From positions 1 to 64,000 of the forward strand of contig JAZNZX010000056.1 in NCBI GenBank assembly GCA_045595185.1: DNA of 64,000 nucleotides, given 5' to 3'. How positions within the stretch are numbered: position 1 is the stretch's first letter; every line of letters starts with the position of its first letter. Source of the stretch: Fimenecus sp045595185. Lineage in GTDB: Bacteria > Bacillota > Clostridia > Oscillospirales > Acutalibacteraceae. Below, in pieces: positions 7,739 to 17,017 of the stretch. The notes under the pieces were generated by a model that was not told the origin of the DNA, did not search any database, and saw only the letters and a program-made list of their open reading frames with translations. A program made the translations under genes and the position numbers.

Positions 7739-9016
7739 ATGATGAAAATAATGGTTGTAGGTGGTGGCGGTAGAGAACACGCTATCATCAAAAAGTTAAA
7801 AGAAAATAAGAATGTTACTGAAATCTTTGCTTTACCGGGTAATGGTGGAATGAAAGATGATGCAACACTCGTTAATATCGGTGCAAAAGATATCCCCAAT
7901 ATTGTGAAATTTGCAGTTGATAATAAAATTGATTTTGCAGTTGTTGCACCTGATGACCCACTTGTGCTCGGTTGTGTAGATGCACTTAATGCAGTTGGTA
8001 TCAAATGCTTTGGACCTAAAAAAGACGCTGCAATTATTGAGGGTAGTAAGGCTTTTTCAAAAAATCTTATGAAAAAGTACAATATTCCTACTGCTACTTT
8101 TGAAATTTTCAATAATGCAGATGATGCTCTTAAATACCTTGAAACAGCACCAATCCCAACAGTTGTTAAAGCTGATGGTCTTGCTCTCGGTAAAGGTGTT
8201 ATTATTGCAATGACTCGCGAAGAAGCTATTGATGCAGTTAAATCAATAATGGAAGATAAAATCTTTGGTGATAGTGGTAATAACATTGTTATTGAAGAAT
8301 TTTTGACAGGTCCTGAAGTTTCTGTGCTTTCATTTACTGATGGTAACATTGTTGTACCTATGATTTCATCAATGGACCACAAAAGAGCATTAGATAATGA
8401 TGAAGGTCTTAATACTGGTGGTATGGGTACAATTGCTCCAAATCCGTATTATACAGATGAAGTTGCAAAAGAATGTATGGAAACAATTTTTATTCCTACA
8501 ATCAATGCAATGAAGGCTGAAGGTAGAACATTTAAAGGTTGTCTTTATTTTGGTCTTATGCTTACTCCTAACGGACCAAAGGTTATTGAATATAACTGTC
8601 GTTTTGGTGACCCTGAAACACAGGTTGTTTTACCACTTCTTGAAAGCGATTTGCTTGACATTATGATGGCTGTTGAAAATGAAAGCTTAACTGAAGATAT
8701 GGTTAAATTCAGTAATAAATCTGCTTGTTGTGTTGTTATGGCATCAAATGGTTATCCTGTTAAGTATGAAAGTGGCTTTAAAATCACAGTTGATGATGAT
8801 TTTGATGACAATCTTTATATTGCAGGTGCAAAGCTTAACGGTGATGATGTAGTAACTGCAGGTGGTCGTGTTCTTGGTGTTGTAGCTGTGGAAAATGACC
8901 TTGTTACAGCAATTGAAAAATCATACAAGTCAGTTAAAAAAGTACATTTTGACAATGCTTTTTACAGAAATGATATTGGTGCTAAAGCACTTAGGGTATT
9001 AAAGGAGGGAAAATAA
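7739..9016 (+). CDS. purD: Phosphoribosylamine-glycine ligase
   Basis: GAR synthetase, an ATP-grasp ligase joining phosphoribosylamine and glycine. The 425-aa protein starts with the GGGGREHAI loop. It has VVKADGLALGKGV (ATP-grasp lysine), the IEEFLTGPEVSVLSFTDG segment, DHKRALDNDEGLNTGGMG and EYNCRFGDPETQ. Two ATGs stand in tandem at 7739 and 7742 after GAGGT, and either could start. It uses the product of the PurF step, so a working source of phosphoribosylamine must exist. Two bases separate it from purL. Confidence 0.96.
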   Translation: MMKIMVVGGGGREHAIIKKLKENKNVTEIFALPGNGGMKDDATLVNIGAKDIPNIVKFAVDNKIDFAVVAPDDPLVLGCVDALNAVGIKCFGPKKDAAIIEGSKAFSKNLMKKYNIPTATFEIFNNADDALKYLETAPIPTVVKADGLALGKGVIIAMTREEAIDAVKSIMEDKIFGDSGNNIVIEEFLTGPEVSVLSFTDGNIVVPMISSMDHKRALDNDEGLNTGGMGTIAPNPYYTDEVAKECMETIFIPTINAMKAEGRTFKGCLYFGLMLTPNGPKVIEYNCRFGDPETQVVLPLLESDLLDIMMAVENESLTEDMVKFSNKSACCVVMASNGYPVKYESGFKITVDDDFDDNLYIAGAKLNGDDVVTAGGRVLGVVAVENDLVTAIEKSYKSVKKVHFDNAFYRNDIGAKALRVLKEGK

Positions 9017-9018
9017 GG

Positions 9019-12000
9019 ATGGTATATCGTATATTTGTTGAGAAAAAGACAGGTTTGGATAACGAAGCAAAAGCTCTTCTTAATGAAGCAAAAAACTTGC
9101 TCGGAATTGAAACTTTAGAAAATATTCGTCTTTTCAATCGTTATGATACTGAAAATATAACTGAAGAATTATTTGATTATGCTGTTAAAACTGTTTTTTC
9201 AGAGCCACAACTTGATAATGTATCATCAAGTGTTGAAATTCCTGATGCGTATGTTTTCGCAGTTGAAGCTCTTCCGGGTCAGTTTGATCAGAGAGCCGAC
9301 TCTGCCGCTCAGTGTATTCAGATTATTTCACAGGGTGAGCGTCCACTTATCCGCACTGCAAAGGTTTATGCTCTTTACGGTTCATTAACTGATACTGATA
9401 TTACTGCATTTAAAAAGCACGTAATTAACGCAGTTGAAAGCCGTGAGGCATCTCTTGAATTACCTGATACACTTGCAGTAGAGTATGCTGCTCCTGAAAC
9501 AGTTGCTACGGTAGATGGCTTTATCACAATGGATGAAACTGCTCTTAGTTCACTTCTTGATGAAAAAGGTCTTGCAATGGACCTTGATGACCTTAAATTC
9601 CTTCAGGCATATTTCAGAGATACAGAGCATAGAGACCCTACAATTACAGAAATTCGTGTTGTTGATACATATTGGTCTGACCATTGTCGTCATACAACAT
9701 TCTCTACACATATTGATAATGTTCGCATTGACGACCCTGCTGTTCAGGAGGCTTATGAACGTTATCTTGCTGCAAGAGTAGAGGTTTATGGTGAAGAAAA
9801 AGCTGCAGCTCGTCCACAGACTTTGATGGATATTGCTACAATCGGTACAAAGACACTTAAGAAACGCGGACTTCTTCCTGAGCTTGACGAAAGTGAAGAA
9901 ATCAATGCTTGTTCCATCCATGTAACTGCAACAGTTAATGGTGAAGACCAGGATTGGCTTCTTATGTTTAAGAATGAAACACATAACCATCCAACAGATA
10001 TCGAACCTTTCGGTGGTGCTGCAAGTTGTATCGGCGGTTGTATCCGTGACCCTCTTTCAGGTCGTGCTTATGTACATCAGGCTATGCGTGTAACAGGTGC
10101 CGGTGACCCAAGAAAGATAATTGCAGAAACTTTGGAAGGTAAACTTCCACAGCGTAAAATCTGTCAGACAGCTGCAGCTGGTTATTCTTCTTATGGTAAC
10201 CAGATTGGCCTTGCTACAGGTCATGTTGCAGAAATATATCACGAAGGCTTTGTTGCAAAACGTATGGAATGTGGTGCTGTTGTTGCTGCTGCTCCTGCAT
10301 ATAATGTTCGTCGTGAACGTCCTGCTCCGGGAGATGTAATTGTTCTTCTTGGTGGTCGCACAGGTCGTGACGGTATCGGTGGTGCTACAGGTTCATCAAA
10401 GAGCCATAATATGAAATCACTTACAACAATGGCTTCTGAAGTTCAGAAGGGTAATGCACCTGAAGAAAGAAAGATTCAAAGACTTTTCCGTAATGCTGAT
10501 GTTACTCGTTTAATCAAGCGTTGTAATGACTTTGGTGCAGGCGGTGTTTCTGTTGCTATTGGTGAACTTGCTCCCGGTCTTCAAATTGACCTTGATGCAG
10601 TTCGTAAAAAATATGAAGGTCTTGACGGAACAGAAATTGCTATTTCTGAATCACAGGAAAGAATGGCAGTTGTTGTTGCAGCAGAAGATGCAGATAAATT
10701 TATTGCATATGCTCAGGAAGAAAACCTTGAAGCATATCGTGTTGCTGTTGTTACAGAAGAAGAGCGTATGGTAATGAAATGGAAGGGCAATGTTATTGCT
10801 AATCTTAGTCGTGCGTTCCTTGACACAAATGGTGCTGTTAAGCATACTGATGTTACAGTTACTGAAAAAGACCTTTCAGTATTAAGTAAAGCAATGTTCG
10901 GTTCATTGCGTGAAATGGCTTCTGACCTTCGTACAGCAAGCCAGAGAGGCCTCGTTGAACGCTTTGACTCAACTATCGGTGCAGGTAGCGTTGTAATGCC
11001 TTATGGTGGTAAGCGTCAGCTTACTCCTACACAGTCTATGGCTGCTGTATTACCTGTTCTTCCTGGACAAGAAACAGACCAGGCAAGTGTATTCAGCTGG
11101 GGTTGTGACCCTGACCATCTTTCAGTTGACCCATATACAGGTGCTCACGCTTCAATTTATAACTCTGTTGCAAAACTTGTTGCAGCAGGTTGTGACTATA
11201 AGCTTGCATACCTTACTTTACAGGAATTTTTTGAAAGACTCAGAACCGAACCTGAGCGTTGGGGCAAACCATTTGCAGCTCTTCTTGGTGCATTTGATGC
11301 TCAGCTTGAATTGAATGCTGCTGCTATCGGTGGTAAGGACTCAATGTCAGGTACATTCCTTGATTTGGATGTTCCGCCAACACTTATTTCATTTGCGATT
11401 GCTCCAATTAAAAAGCAGGATGTAATCAGCCCTGAATTCAAAGAAGCAAATCATCCTGTATATCTCTTTGGCGCAACTGATGAGAATTCAGACAGCCTTA
11501 AAGCTACTTGGGAAGCATTCCACAACCTTTGTAACGAAGGTAAAGTAAAGGCTTCTTGGGCAGTTGAACACGGTATCGGTGAAGCAGTAATGAAGATGTC
11601 ATTCGGTAATAATATCGGTTTCGCATCATGTGCCGACCTCAAGGAAAACTGGCATCTTGGTATGTGGGGCTTCATTGTTGCTGAACTTACAGAAGATGTC
11701 GAAATTCCTGGTGTAATGAAAATCGGTACAACTACTGATGAGCCTGTAATTATGCTTAATGATGATGTTGCAACAATCGAAGAACTTTACAAGTTACATA
11801 CTGCAACTCTTGAAGATGTATATCCAACTAAGGCTAAAGAAGATAAGGGTGAAATCCCAACATTCTCTTTTGATGGTAAATGTAGTGCTTCTCCTGCAAA
11901 TAAGGTTGCTAAACCTAAGGTGCTTATTCCTGTATTCCCGGGTACTAACTGTGAGTATGATTCAGCTCGTGCAGTTGAAAAAGCAGGTGGTGAGGCTGAA

Positions 12001-12708
12001 ATTTTCGTTATAAGAAACCTTACTGCAGAAGATGTTGCAAAGAGTGTTGAAGGCTTCTCAGCAAAAGTAAAAGAAAGCCACATTATCTTTATTCCTGGCG
12101 GTTTCTCAGGCGGTGACGAACCTGACGGTTCAGCTAAATTCATTACTGCATTCTTCCGTAATCCTGCTGTTAAAGAAGCAGTTACAGACCTTCTTGATAA
12201 TCGTGACGGTCTTATGTGCGGTATCTGTAATGGTTTCCAGGCACTTATCAAGCTTGGCCTTGTTCCTTACGGTAAGATTATTGACACTGATGAAAATTGT
12301 CCGACTCTTACATTCAATAACATCAGTCGTCACCAGAGCAGAATTGTTCATACAAGAATTGCATCTGTAAAATCTCCTTGGCTTAGCCTTATGAATGTTG
12401 GTGACGTTGTAAATGTTCCGATTTCTCATGGTGAAGGTAAGTTCCTTGCATCTCCTGAATTGATTGCAGAGCTTGCTAAGAACGGACAGATTGCTACACA
12501 GTATGTTGACCTTGAAGGTAATGCTACATCAGATATTGACTTCAATCCAAATGGTTCTTTGTGTGCGATTGAAGGAATTACATCACCTGACGGTCGTGTA
12601 TTCGGTAAGATGGGTCACAGTGAGCGCATCGGTGACGGTCTTTATAAGAATGTTCCGGGTGAATATGATATCCGTATGTTTGAAGCTGCTATTAAGTATT
12701 TCAAATAA
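9019..12708 (+). CDS. purL: Phosphoribosylformylglycinamidine synthase, large single-chain form
   Basis: FGAM synthase (1229 aa), converting FGAR with glutamine and ATP. The order is a PurS-like N-terminal region (about 1-80), two AIR-synthase-type halves with VDTYWSDHCRHTTFSTH and FKNETHNHPTDIEPFGGA, and a C-terminal class I glutaminase domain beginning near VLIPVFPGTNCEYD. The glutaminase is intact: nucleophile in CGICNGFQ and His in ISHGEGKF, unlike the PurF homologue in this operon. It is the last operon gene and is followed by a strong terminator. Confidence 0.97.
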   Translation: MVYRIFVEKKTGLDNEAKALLNEAKNLLGIETLENIRLFNRYDTENITEELFDYAVKTVFSEPQLDNVSSSVEIPDAYVFAVEALPGQFDQRADSAAQCIQIISQGERPLIRTAKVYALYGSLTDTDITAFKKHVINAVESREASLELPDTLAVEYAAPETVATVDGFITMDETALSSLLDEKGLAMDLDDLKFLQAYFRDTEHRDPTITEIRVVDTYWSDHCRHTTFSTHIDNVRIDDPAVQEAYERYLAARVEVYGEEKAAARPQTLMDIATIGTKTLKKRGLLPELDESEEINACSIHVTATVNGEDQDWLLMFKNETHNHPTDIEPFGGAASCIGGCIRDPLSGRAYVHQAMRVTGAGDPRKIIAETLEGKLPQRKICQTAAAGYSSYGNQIGLATGHVAEIYHEGFVAKRMECGAVVAAAPAYNVRRERPAPGDVIVLLGGRTGRDGIGGATGSSKSHNMKSLTTMASEVQKGNAPEERKIQRLFRNADVTRLIKRCNDFGAGGVSVAIGELAPGLQIDLDAVRKKYEGLDGTEIAISESQERMAVVVAAEDADKFIAYAQEENLEAYRVAVVTEEERMVMKWKGNVIANLSRAFLDTNGAVKHTDVTVTEKDLSVLSKAMFGSLREMASDLRTASQRGLVERFDSTIGAGSVVMPYGGKRQLTPTQSMAAVLPVLPGQETDQASVFSWGCDPDHLSVDPYTGAHASIYNSVAKLVAAGCDYKLAYLTLQEFFERLRTEPERWGKPFAALLGAFDAQLELNAAAIGGKDSMSGTFLDLDVPPTLISFAIAPIKKQDVISPEFKEANHPVYLFGATDENSDSLKATWEAFHNLCNEGKVKASWAVEHGIGEAVMKMSFGNNIGFASCADLKENWHLGMWGFIVAELTEDVEIPGVMKIGTTTDEPVIMLNDDVATIEELYKLHTATLEDVYPTKAKEDKGEIPTFSFDGKCSASPANKVAKPKVLIPVFPGTNCEYDSARAVEKAGGEAEIFVIRNLTAEDVAKSVEGFSAKVKESHIIFIPGGFSGGDEPDGSAKFITAFFRNPAVKEAVTDLLDNRDGLMCGICNGFQALIKLGLVPYGKIIDTDENCPTLTFNNISRHQSRIVHTRIASVKSPWLSLMNVGDVVNVPISHGEGKFLASPELIAELAKNGQIATQYVDLEGNATSDIDFNPNGSLCAIEGITSPDGRVFGKMGHSERIGDGLYKNVPGEYDIRMFEAAIKYFK

Positions 12709-12717
12709 TCTATAAAA

Positions 12718-12758
12718 ATAACCTGAAAGTTTTTAGCTTTCAGGTTATTGCTTTTTAT
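12718..12758 (+). terminator. Rho-independent terminator after purL
   Basis: A perfect 12-bp stem, ATAACCTGAAAG (12718-12729) with CTTTCAGGTTAT (12737-12748), then TGCTTTTTA. It ends the purine operon. Confidence 0.9.
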
Positions 12759-12776
12759 GTGAACAAATAATATAAT
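12748..12776 (+). promoter_or_regulatory. Probable sigma-A promoter of the FTR-like gene
   Basis: TTGCTT at 12748-12753 and a perfect TATAAT at 12771-12776, 17 bp apart, directly after the purL terminator and 20 bp before the next start codon. Confidence 0.6.
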
Positions 12777-12796
12777 AAAACTAATGAGGTGATTAT

Positions 12797-12997
12797 ATGG
12801 CAGTACGATTAAATGAAAATAAAGAAATTGTAGCTAAAGTCAAAGAAGGACTTAAAATGAAGAATGGCTATTGTCCTTGCAGATTACAAAAACTTCCGGA
12901 ATATAAATGTATCTGTGAAGAATTCAAGCAACAAATTGCCGACCCTGATTTTGAGGGCTATTGTCATTGTAAACTATATTATAAATCTAAAGATTAA
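12797..12997 (+). CDS. Miniature ferredoxin-thioredoxin reductase catalytic-domain protein
   Basis: A 66-aa protein with three C-x-C motifs: CPC at 26-28, CIC at 38-40 and CHC at 56-58. This matches the order CPC/CxC/CHC of the ferredoxin-thioredoxin reductase catalytic chain, where four cysteines bind a 4Fe-4S cluster and two form the redox disulfide. The known catalytic chain is larger (over 100 aa), and the inter-motif spacing differs here, so the thioredoxin-reducing role is inferred only. ATG 12797 follows GAGGTG. It is a single-gene unit with its own promoter and terminator, convergent with rex. Confidence 0.75.
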   Translation: MAVRLNENKEIVAKVKEGLKMKNGYCPCRLQKLPEYKCICEEFKQQIADPDFEGYCHCKLYYKSKD

Positions 12998-13027
12998 AGG
13001 CGTGGAAAAATCCACGCCTTGCTTTTT
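12997..13027. terminator. Terminator between the FTR-like gene and rex
   Basis: AAGGCGTGGA (12997-13006) pairs with TCCACGCCTT (13011-13020) around an AAAA loop, followed by GCTTTTTTATT. The T run serves the plus strand. On the minus strand only a weak T run follows, so rex may be ended less efficiently. Confidence 0.88.
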
Positions 13028-13662
13028 TATTCCATATTACTTACATGATAACTCAATGTCATTAAACTATCACTTAAATGAACATTTTCAACTGCAACAT
13101 CAGGATGATTTGCTGAAATATCATAATGACTGAAATTCCAGAAACCTTTTATTCCTAATTTAACAAGCTGTGGTGCTAATTCTTCAGCAGCAGCACTTGG
13201 GATACACAAAACTGCAACTGTAGGGGAGTTATCCCTACAAAAATCGAACAGATTATCTGTATGTCTTATTGGTAATCCGCGAAGCATCTGACCAACCAAG
13301 GCTTTATTTTTATCAAATACACCGATAAGATTAAAACCACGCTGTTCAAATGACATATGTAAAGCAACTGCTTTACCAAGATTACCGGCACCGATTAAAA
13401 TAGCATTTCTTGTTTTATCAACACCAAGAATTTTGCCGATTTCCTCATAAAGACTTTCTATATTGTAACCATATCCTTGCTGACCAAATCCACCAAAGCA
13501 ATTCAAGTCCTGACGAATCTGTGATGCAGTAAAGCCCATTTTATTAGACAAATCTTTAGATGAAATTCTGACAACACCTTTGTCCTTTAATTCGCCTAAA
13601 AATCTATAATATCTTGGAAGACGCTTAATAACAGAGTTTGAAACACCGTCATTTCTAATCAT
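13027..13662 (-). CDS. rex: Redox-sensing transcriptional repressor Rex
   Basis: NADH/NAD-ratio sensor (211 aa) that represses fermentation and respiration genes. It has an N-terminal winged helix (about 1-75; VIKRLPRYYRFLGEL, then GFTASQIRQDLNCFGGFGQQGYGY). The Rossmann nucleotide loop reads LIGAGNLGKAVALH, and GVFDKNKALVGQ follows. Length matches the family. It is the last gene of aconitase-icd-rex, 13 bp after icd, so the sensor is made together with the oxidative half-cycle enzymes. An AGGAGC site precedes its ATG. Confidence 0.96.
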   Translation of the reverse strand: MIRNDGVSNSVIKRLPRYYRFLGELKDKGVVRISSKDLSNKMGFTASQIRQDLNCFGGFGQQGYGYNIESLYEEIGKILGVDKTRNAILIGAGNLGKAVALHMSFEQRGFNLIGVFDKNKALVGQMLRGLPIRHTDNLFDFCRDNSPTVAVLCIPSAAAEELAPQLVKLGIKGFWNFSHYDISANHPDVAVENVHLSDSLMTLSYHVSNME

Positions 13663-13675
13663 AAATAAGCTCCTT

Positions 13676-14839
13676 TTATAAAAGCTTCTTTACAGTTTCC
13701 ATAACATAGTCGCCGAATTCACTACATGTTGCACCATTGTCACGGCCTGTAATTGTAAGCTTCTTTTCTTCAAACATACAAATATCCAATGCTCTTTCAA
13801 GCTTGTCAGCTTCTTCTTGTTTGCCAATATGTGAAAGGAGCATAACAGTTGCACGAAGCATTGAACAAGGGTCAGCATACTGACCTCTGCCTTCACGCAT
13901 CATACGAGGTGCTGAACCGTGAATAGCCTCAAACATAGCATATCTCTTACCAAGGTTTGCACTACCTGCAGTACCTACACCACCTTGGAATTCAGCAGCT
14001 TCGTCAGTAAGAATATCACCATAAAGGTTAGGAAGAATAAATACTTTAAAGTCTTTTCTTCTCTTTTCATCAATAAGCTTTGCTGTTGTAATATCAATAT
14101 ACCATTCATCAGTAGTGATTTCAGGATATTCCTTTGCAACTTCTTTACAAAGTCTGAGGAATTTACCGTCAGTTGTCTTGATAACATTAGCTTTATTGAT
14201 GATTGAAACTCTTTCTTTACCGTTTCTCTTTGCATAGTCATATGCAATACGAGCGATTCTGTCAGTACCTTCAGTTGTAGTAACAACAAAGTCCATTGCA
14301 AGCTCGTCAGTAACATTTACGCCCTTTGAACCAACCGCGTATGCACCTTCTGTATTTTCACGGAAGAAAGTCCAGTCAATTCCCTGGTCAGGAACCTTAA
14401 CAGGTCTGACATTTGCAAAAAGGTCAAGTTCCTTTCTCATTGCAACATTGGCACTTTCAATATTCGGCCATGGGTCACCGGCCTGTGGTGTTGTTGTAGG
14501 TCCTTTAAGGATAACATGACATTCCTTAAGCTCTACAAGAACATCGTCAGGAATAGCCTTCATAACAGCAACTCTGTTTTCAATTGTAAGACCGTCAATT
14601 ATTTTAAATTCAACTTTACCTGCCTTAACATCATCAGCAAGCATATATTCAAGAACTCTTGCTGATTCTTTTGTGATAATCGGACCGATACCGTCACCAC
14701 CACAAACACCGATTACAATTTTATCAAGACTATCAAAATCAACAAATTCTTTTGTAGCTTTAATTTTTTCATTTCTTGCAAGTTGTTCTCTGACAAGAGC
14801 TTCAAACTTTGCAATAGCTTCTGCAATTTGCTTTTCCAT
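13676..14839 (-). CDS. icd: NAD(P)-dependent isocitrate dehydrogenase (isocitrate/isopropylmalate dehydrogenase family)
   Basis: Beta-decarboxylating dehydrogenase of 387 aa, making 2-oxoglutarate from isocitrate. Motifs include GGDGIGPIITKES, FRENTEGAYAVGS, NKANVIKTTDG and the metal-site region LPNLYGDILTDEAAEFQGG. HGSAPRM is part of the nucleotide site. The isopropylmalate branch is hard to exclude by eye, but pairing with aconitase 12 bp upstream and absence of leu genes favour isocitrate. Together they would supply 2-oxoglutarate for glutamate in an incomplete TCA pathway (inference). Confidence 0.88.
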   Translation of the reverse strand: MEKQIAEAIAKFEALVREQLARNEKIKATKEFVDFDSLDKIVIGVCGGDGIGPIITKESARVLEYMLADDVKAGKVEFKIIDGLTIENRVAVMKAIPDDVLVELKECHVILKGPTTTPQAGDPWPNIESANVAMRKELDLFANVRPVKVPDQGIDWTFFRENTEGAYAVGSKGVNVTDELAMDFVVTTTEGTDRIARIAYDYAKRNGKERVSIINKANVIKTTDGKFLRLCKEVAKEYPEITTDEWYIDITTAKLIDEKRRKDFKVFILPNLYGDILTDEAAEFQGGVGTAGSANLGKRYAMFEAIHGSAPRMMREGRGQYADPCSMLRATVMLLSHIGKQEEADKLERALDICMFEEKKLTITGRDNGATCSEFGDYVMETVKKLL

Positions 14840-14851
14840 ATTTATAACTCC

Positions 14852-16783
14852 TTAAAATGATTCTTTAGTGTAATTTAACAAACCACCTGCGAGAATAATA
14901 TCCTTTTGACGCTGTGAAAGGTCATAATTAATCGCATATTCTTCATTCTTTGTAAGGTTTACAAGAACTGCAGGTTCATTGTTTATAATAGCATTCTTAA
15001 TTCCTTTTAGGCTTAATTCATCGCCTTGAGAAATCTTATCATAGTCATCAGCATCTGCAAATGTTAATGGAAGAATACCTGCATTGATAAGGTTTGCACA
15101 GTGAATACGAGCAAATGACTTAGTAATAACAGCCTTAACACCAAGATAAAGCGGAACAAGTGCTGCGTGTTCACGAGATGAACCCTGACCATAGTTTGCA
15201 CCACCGATTACAATGCCTTTTCCTTCAGCTTTAATTCTTTCAGGGAATGTTTTATCACAAACACCGAAGCAATACTGTGAAAGGAACGGAATATTTGAAC
15301 GGTATGGAAGAATCTTAGCACCTGCAGGCATAATGTGGTCAGTTGTAATATCGTCGCCAACTTTAAGAACTGCCTTTGCAGTAATATCATCACCCATTGG
15401 TTCGCTTGTTGGGAATGGCTTGATATTAGGACCATACATTACTTCAACATCTTTTGCTTCTTCAGGGGTTGCAGGCATAGCAACCATATTATCATTAATA
15501 ATAAATTCTTCAGGAAGCACGATTTCAGGGAATTCGCCTAAATCTCTTGGGTCTGTAAGATAACCTGTAATTGCAGATGCAGCGGCAACTTCAGGGCTAA
15601 CAAGATAAATACCTGCATCAGCAGTACCTGAACGACCTTCAAAGTTTCTGTTGAATGTACGAAGAGATACACCAGCAGAGTTAGGGGACTGACCCATACC
15701 AATACAAGGTCCGCAAGCACTTTCAAGAATTCTTGCACCTGCATCAATCATATCTGAAAGAGCACCGTTCTGTGAAATCATATTAAGTACCTGTTTTGAA
15801 CCAGGAGCAATTGAAAGGCTAACAGCAGGATTTACTGTTTTACCCTTAAGAATTGCAGCAACTTTCATCATATCAAGAAGTGATGAGTTTGTACATGAAC
15901 CGATACAAACCTGGTCAACCTTGATTTTGCCGATTTCTGTTACAGATTTAACTCTGTCAGGCATATGTGGGCATGCAGCCATAGGTGCAAGAGTTGATAA
16001 ATCAATATCAATTACTTCGTCATATACTGCATCATCGTCAGCCTTAAGTTCAACCCAATCTTCTTCACGACCTTGAGCTTTTAAAAAAGCTTTTGTAACA
16101 TCATCAGAAGGAAAGACAGAAGTAGTCGCACCAAGTTCAGCACCCATATTTGTAATTGTAGCTCTTTCAGGAACTGTAAGTGTTGCTACGCCTTCACCAC
16201 CATATTCGATGATTTTTCCAACGCCACCTTTAACAGTCATAATACGAAGAACTTCAAGGATAACATCTTTAGCAGCAACCCAAGGACTAAGTTTACCTGT
16301 AAGGTTTACTCTTACCATTTTTGGCATAGTAATATAATATGTACCGCCACCCATAGCAACAGCAACATCAAGACCACCGGCACCCATTGCAAGCATACCT
16401 ATACCACCACCAGTAGGTGTATGGCTGTCTGAGCCAATTAATGTTTTACCTGGTTTACCAAATCTTTCAAGGTGTACCTGATGACAGATACCATTACCTG
16501 GACGAGAAAAACGAATACCACGCTTTTTAGCAACACTTTGAATAAATCTGTGGTCATCGGCATTTTCAAAGCCTGTCTGTAATGTATTATGGTCAATATA
16601 AGCAACTGAAAGTTCAGTTTTAACTTGTTCAATTCCCATTGCTTCAAGTTCAAGATATGCCATTGTACCTGTAGCGTCCTGAGTCAATGTCTGGTCAATT
16701 TTAAGACCAACTTCACTACCCGGAGTCATATCGCCACTAACAAGGTGAGATTTAATAAGCTTTTGTCCGATTGTCATACCCAT
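14852..16783 (-). CDS. acn: Aconitate hydratase
   Basis: Interconverts citrate and isocitrate through a 4Fe-4S cluster. The 643-aa protein is the short monomeric form. It shows DSHTPTGGGIGMLAMGAGGLDVA, the cluster cysteines in CIGSCTNSS and ACGPCIGMGQ, and the swivel-domain loop GGANYGQGSSREHAAL. The first ATG (16783) has AGGGAG at a good distance, and an in-frame ATG two codons on is an alternative. It is first in the acn-icd-rex operon, divergent from uppP. An inverted repeat overlaps its promoter. Confidence 0.94.
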   Translation of the reverse strand: MGMTIGQKLIKSHLVSGDMTPGSEVGLKIDQTLTQDATGTMAYLELEAMGIEQVKTELSVAYIDHNTLQTGFENADDHRFIQSVAKKRGIRFSRPGNGICHQVHLERFGKPGKTLIGSDSHTPTGGGIGMLAMGAGGLDVAVAMGGGTYYITMPKMVRVNLTGKLSPWVAAKDVILEVLRIMTVKGGVGKIIEYGGEGVATLTVPERATITNMGAELGATTSVFPSDDVTKAFLKAQGREEDWVELKADDDAVYDEVIDIDLSTLAPMAACPHMPDRVKSVTEIGKIKVDQVCIGSCTNSSLLDMMKVAAILKGKTVNPAVSLSIAPGSKQVLNMISQNGALSDMIDAGARILESACGPCIGMGQSPNSAGVSLRTFNRNFEGRSGTADAGIYLVSPEVAAASAITGYLTDPRDLGEFPEIVLPEEFIINDNMVAMPATPEEAKDVEVMYGPNIKPFPTSEPMGDDITAKAVLKVGDDITTDHIMPAGAKILPYRSNIPFLSQYCFGVCDKTFPERIKAEGKGIVIGGANYGQGSSREHAALVPLYLGVKAVITKSFARIHCANLINAGILPLTFADADDYDKISQGDELSLKGIKNAIINNEPAVLVNLTKNEEYAINYDLSQRQKDIILAGGLLNYTKESF

Positions 16784-16831
16784 ATTTTAATCACTCCCTG
16801 GACTTTTTCAATTTTTTAACAATCTTTTATA

Positions 16832-16860
16832 ATTTTATTATATTGACATTCTTTTGTCAA
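16832..16860 (-). promoter_or_regulatory. Promoter of the aconitase-icd-rex operon
   Basis: On the minus strand TTGACA (plus 16855-16860) and TAAAAT (plus 16832-16837) lie 17 bp apart, about 50 bp before the aconitase start. Confidence 0.7.
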
Positions 16861-16863
16861 TAT
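16840..16863. promoter_or_regulatory. Operator-like inverted repeat over the aconitase promoter
   Basis: ATATTGACA (16840-16848) and TGTCAATAT (16855-16863) are a perfect 9-bp inverted repeat with 6 bp between. It covers the -35 element and most of the spacer. It does not match the usual Rex site. Which regulator binds is unknown. Confidence 0.55.
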
Positions 16864-16898
16864 CTTTATACTTATTAAAATGAAATTTTAACAAAATG

Positions 16899-16927
16899 TT
16901 GATATTATTTTTTTCATGTGATACAAT
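16899..16927 (+). promoter_or_regulatory. Promoter of uppP-ftsK
   Basis: TTGATA (16899-16904) and TACAAT (16922-16927), 17 bp apart, about 90 bp before the uppP start. Confidence 0.65.
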
Positions 16928-17017
16928 ATTTAGGTAATTTTATCAGTTTTATCCTTTTTAGATTATTAAAAGCATAAATCTTTATTGATAATCATTTTTT
17001 AACAGGAGATAACACAT

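Noticed and set aside
11787..12251. Long antisense open frame opposite purL
   Set aside because: It has no ribosome site or promoter and mirrors the codon bias of purL; the same holds for similar antisense frames over purD, tsf and uvrA.
16816..16894. Rex operator near the aconitase promoter
   Set aside because: Only isolated TTAACAA half-sites were seen, not the paired, correctly spaced palindrome expected for Rex.
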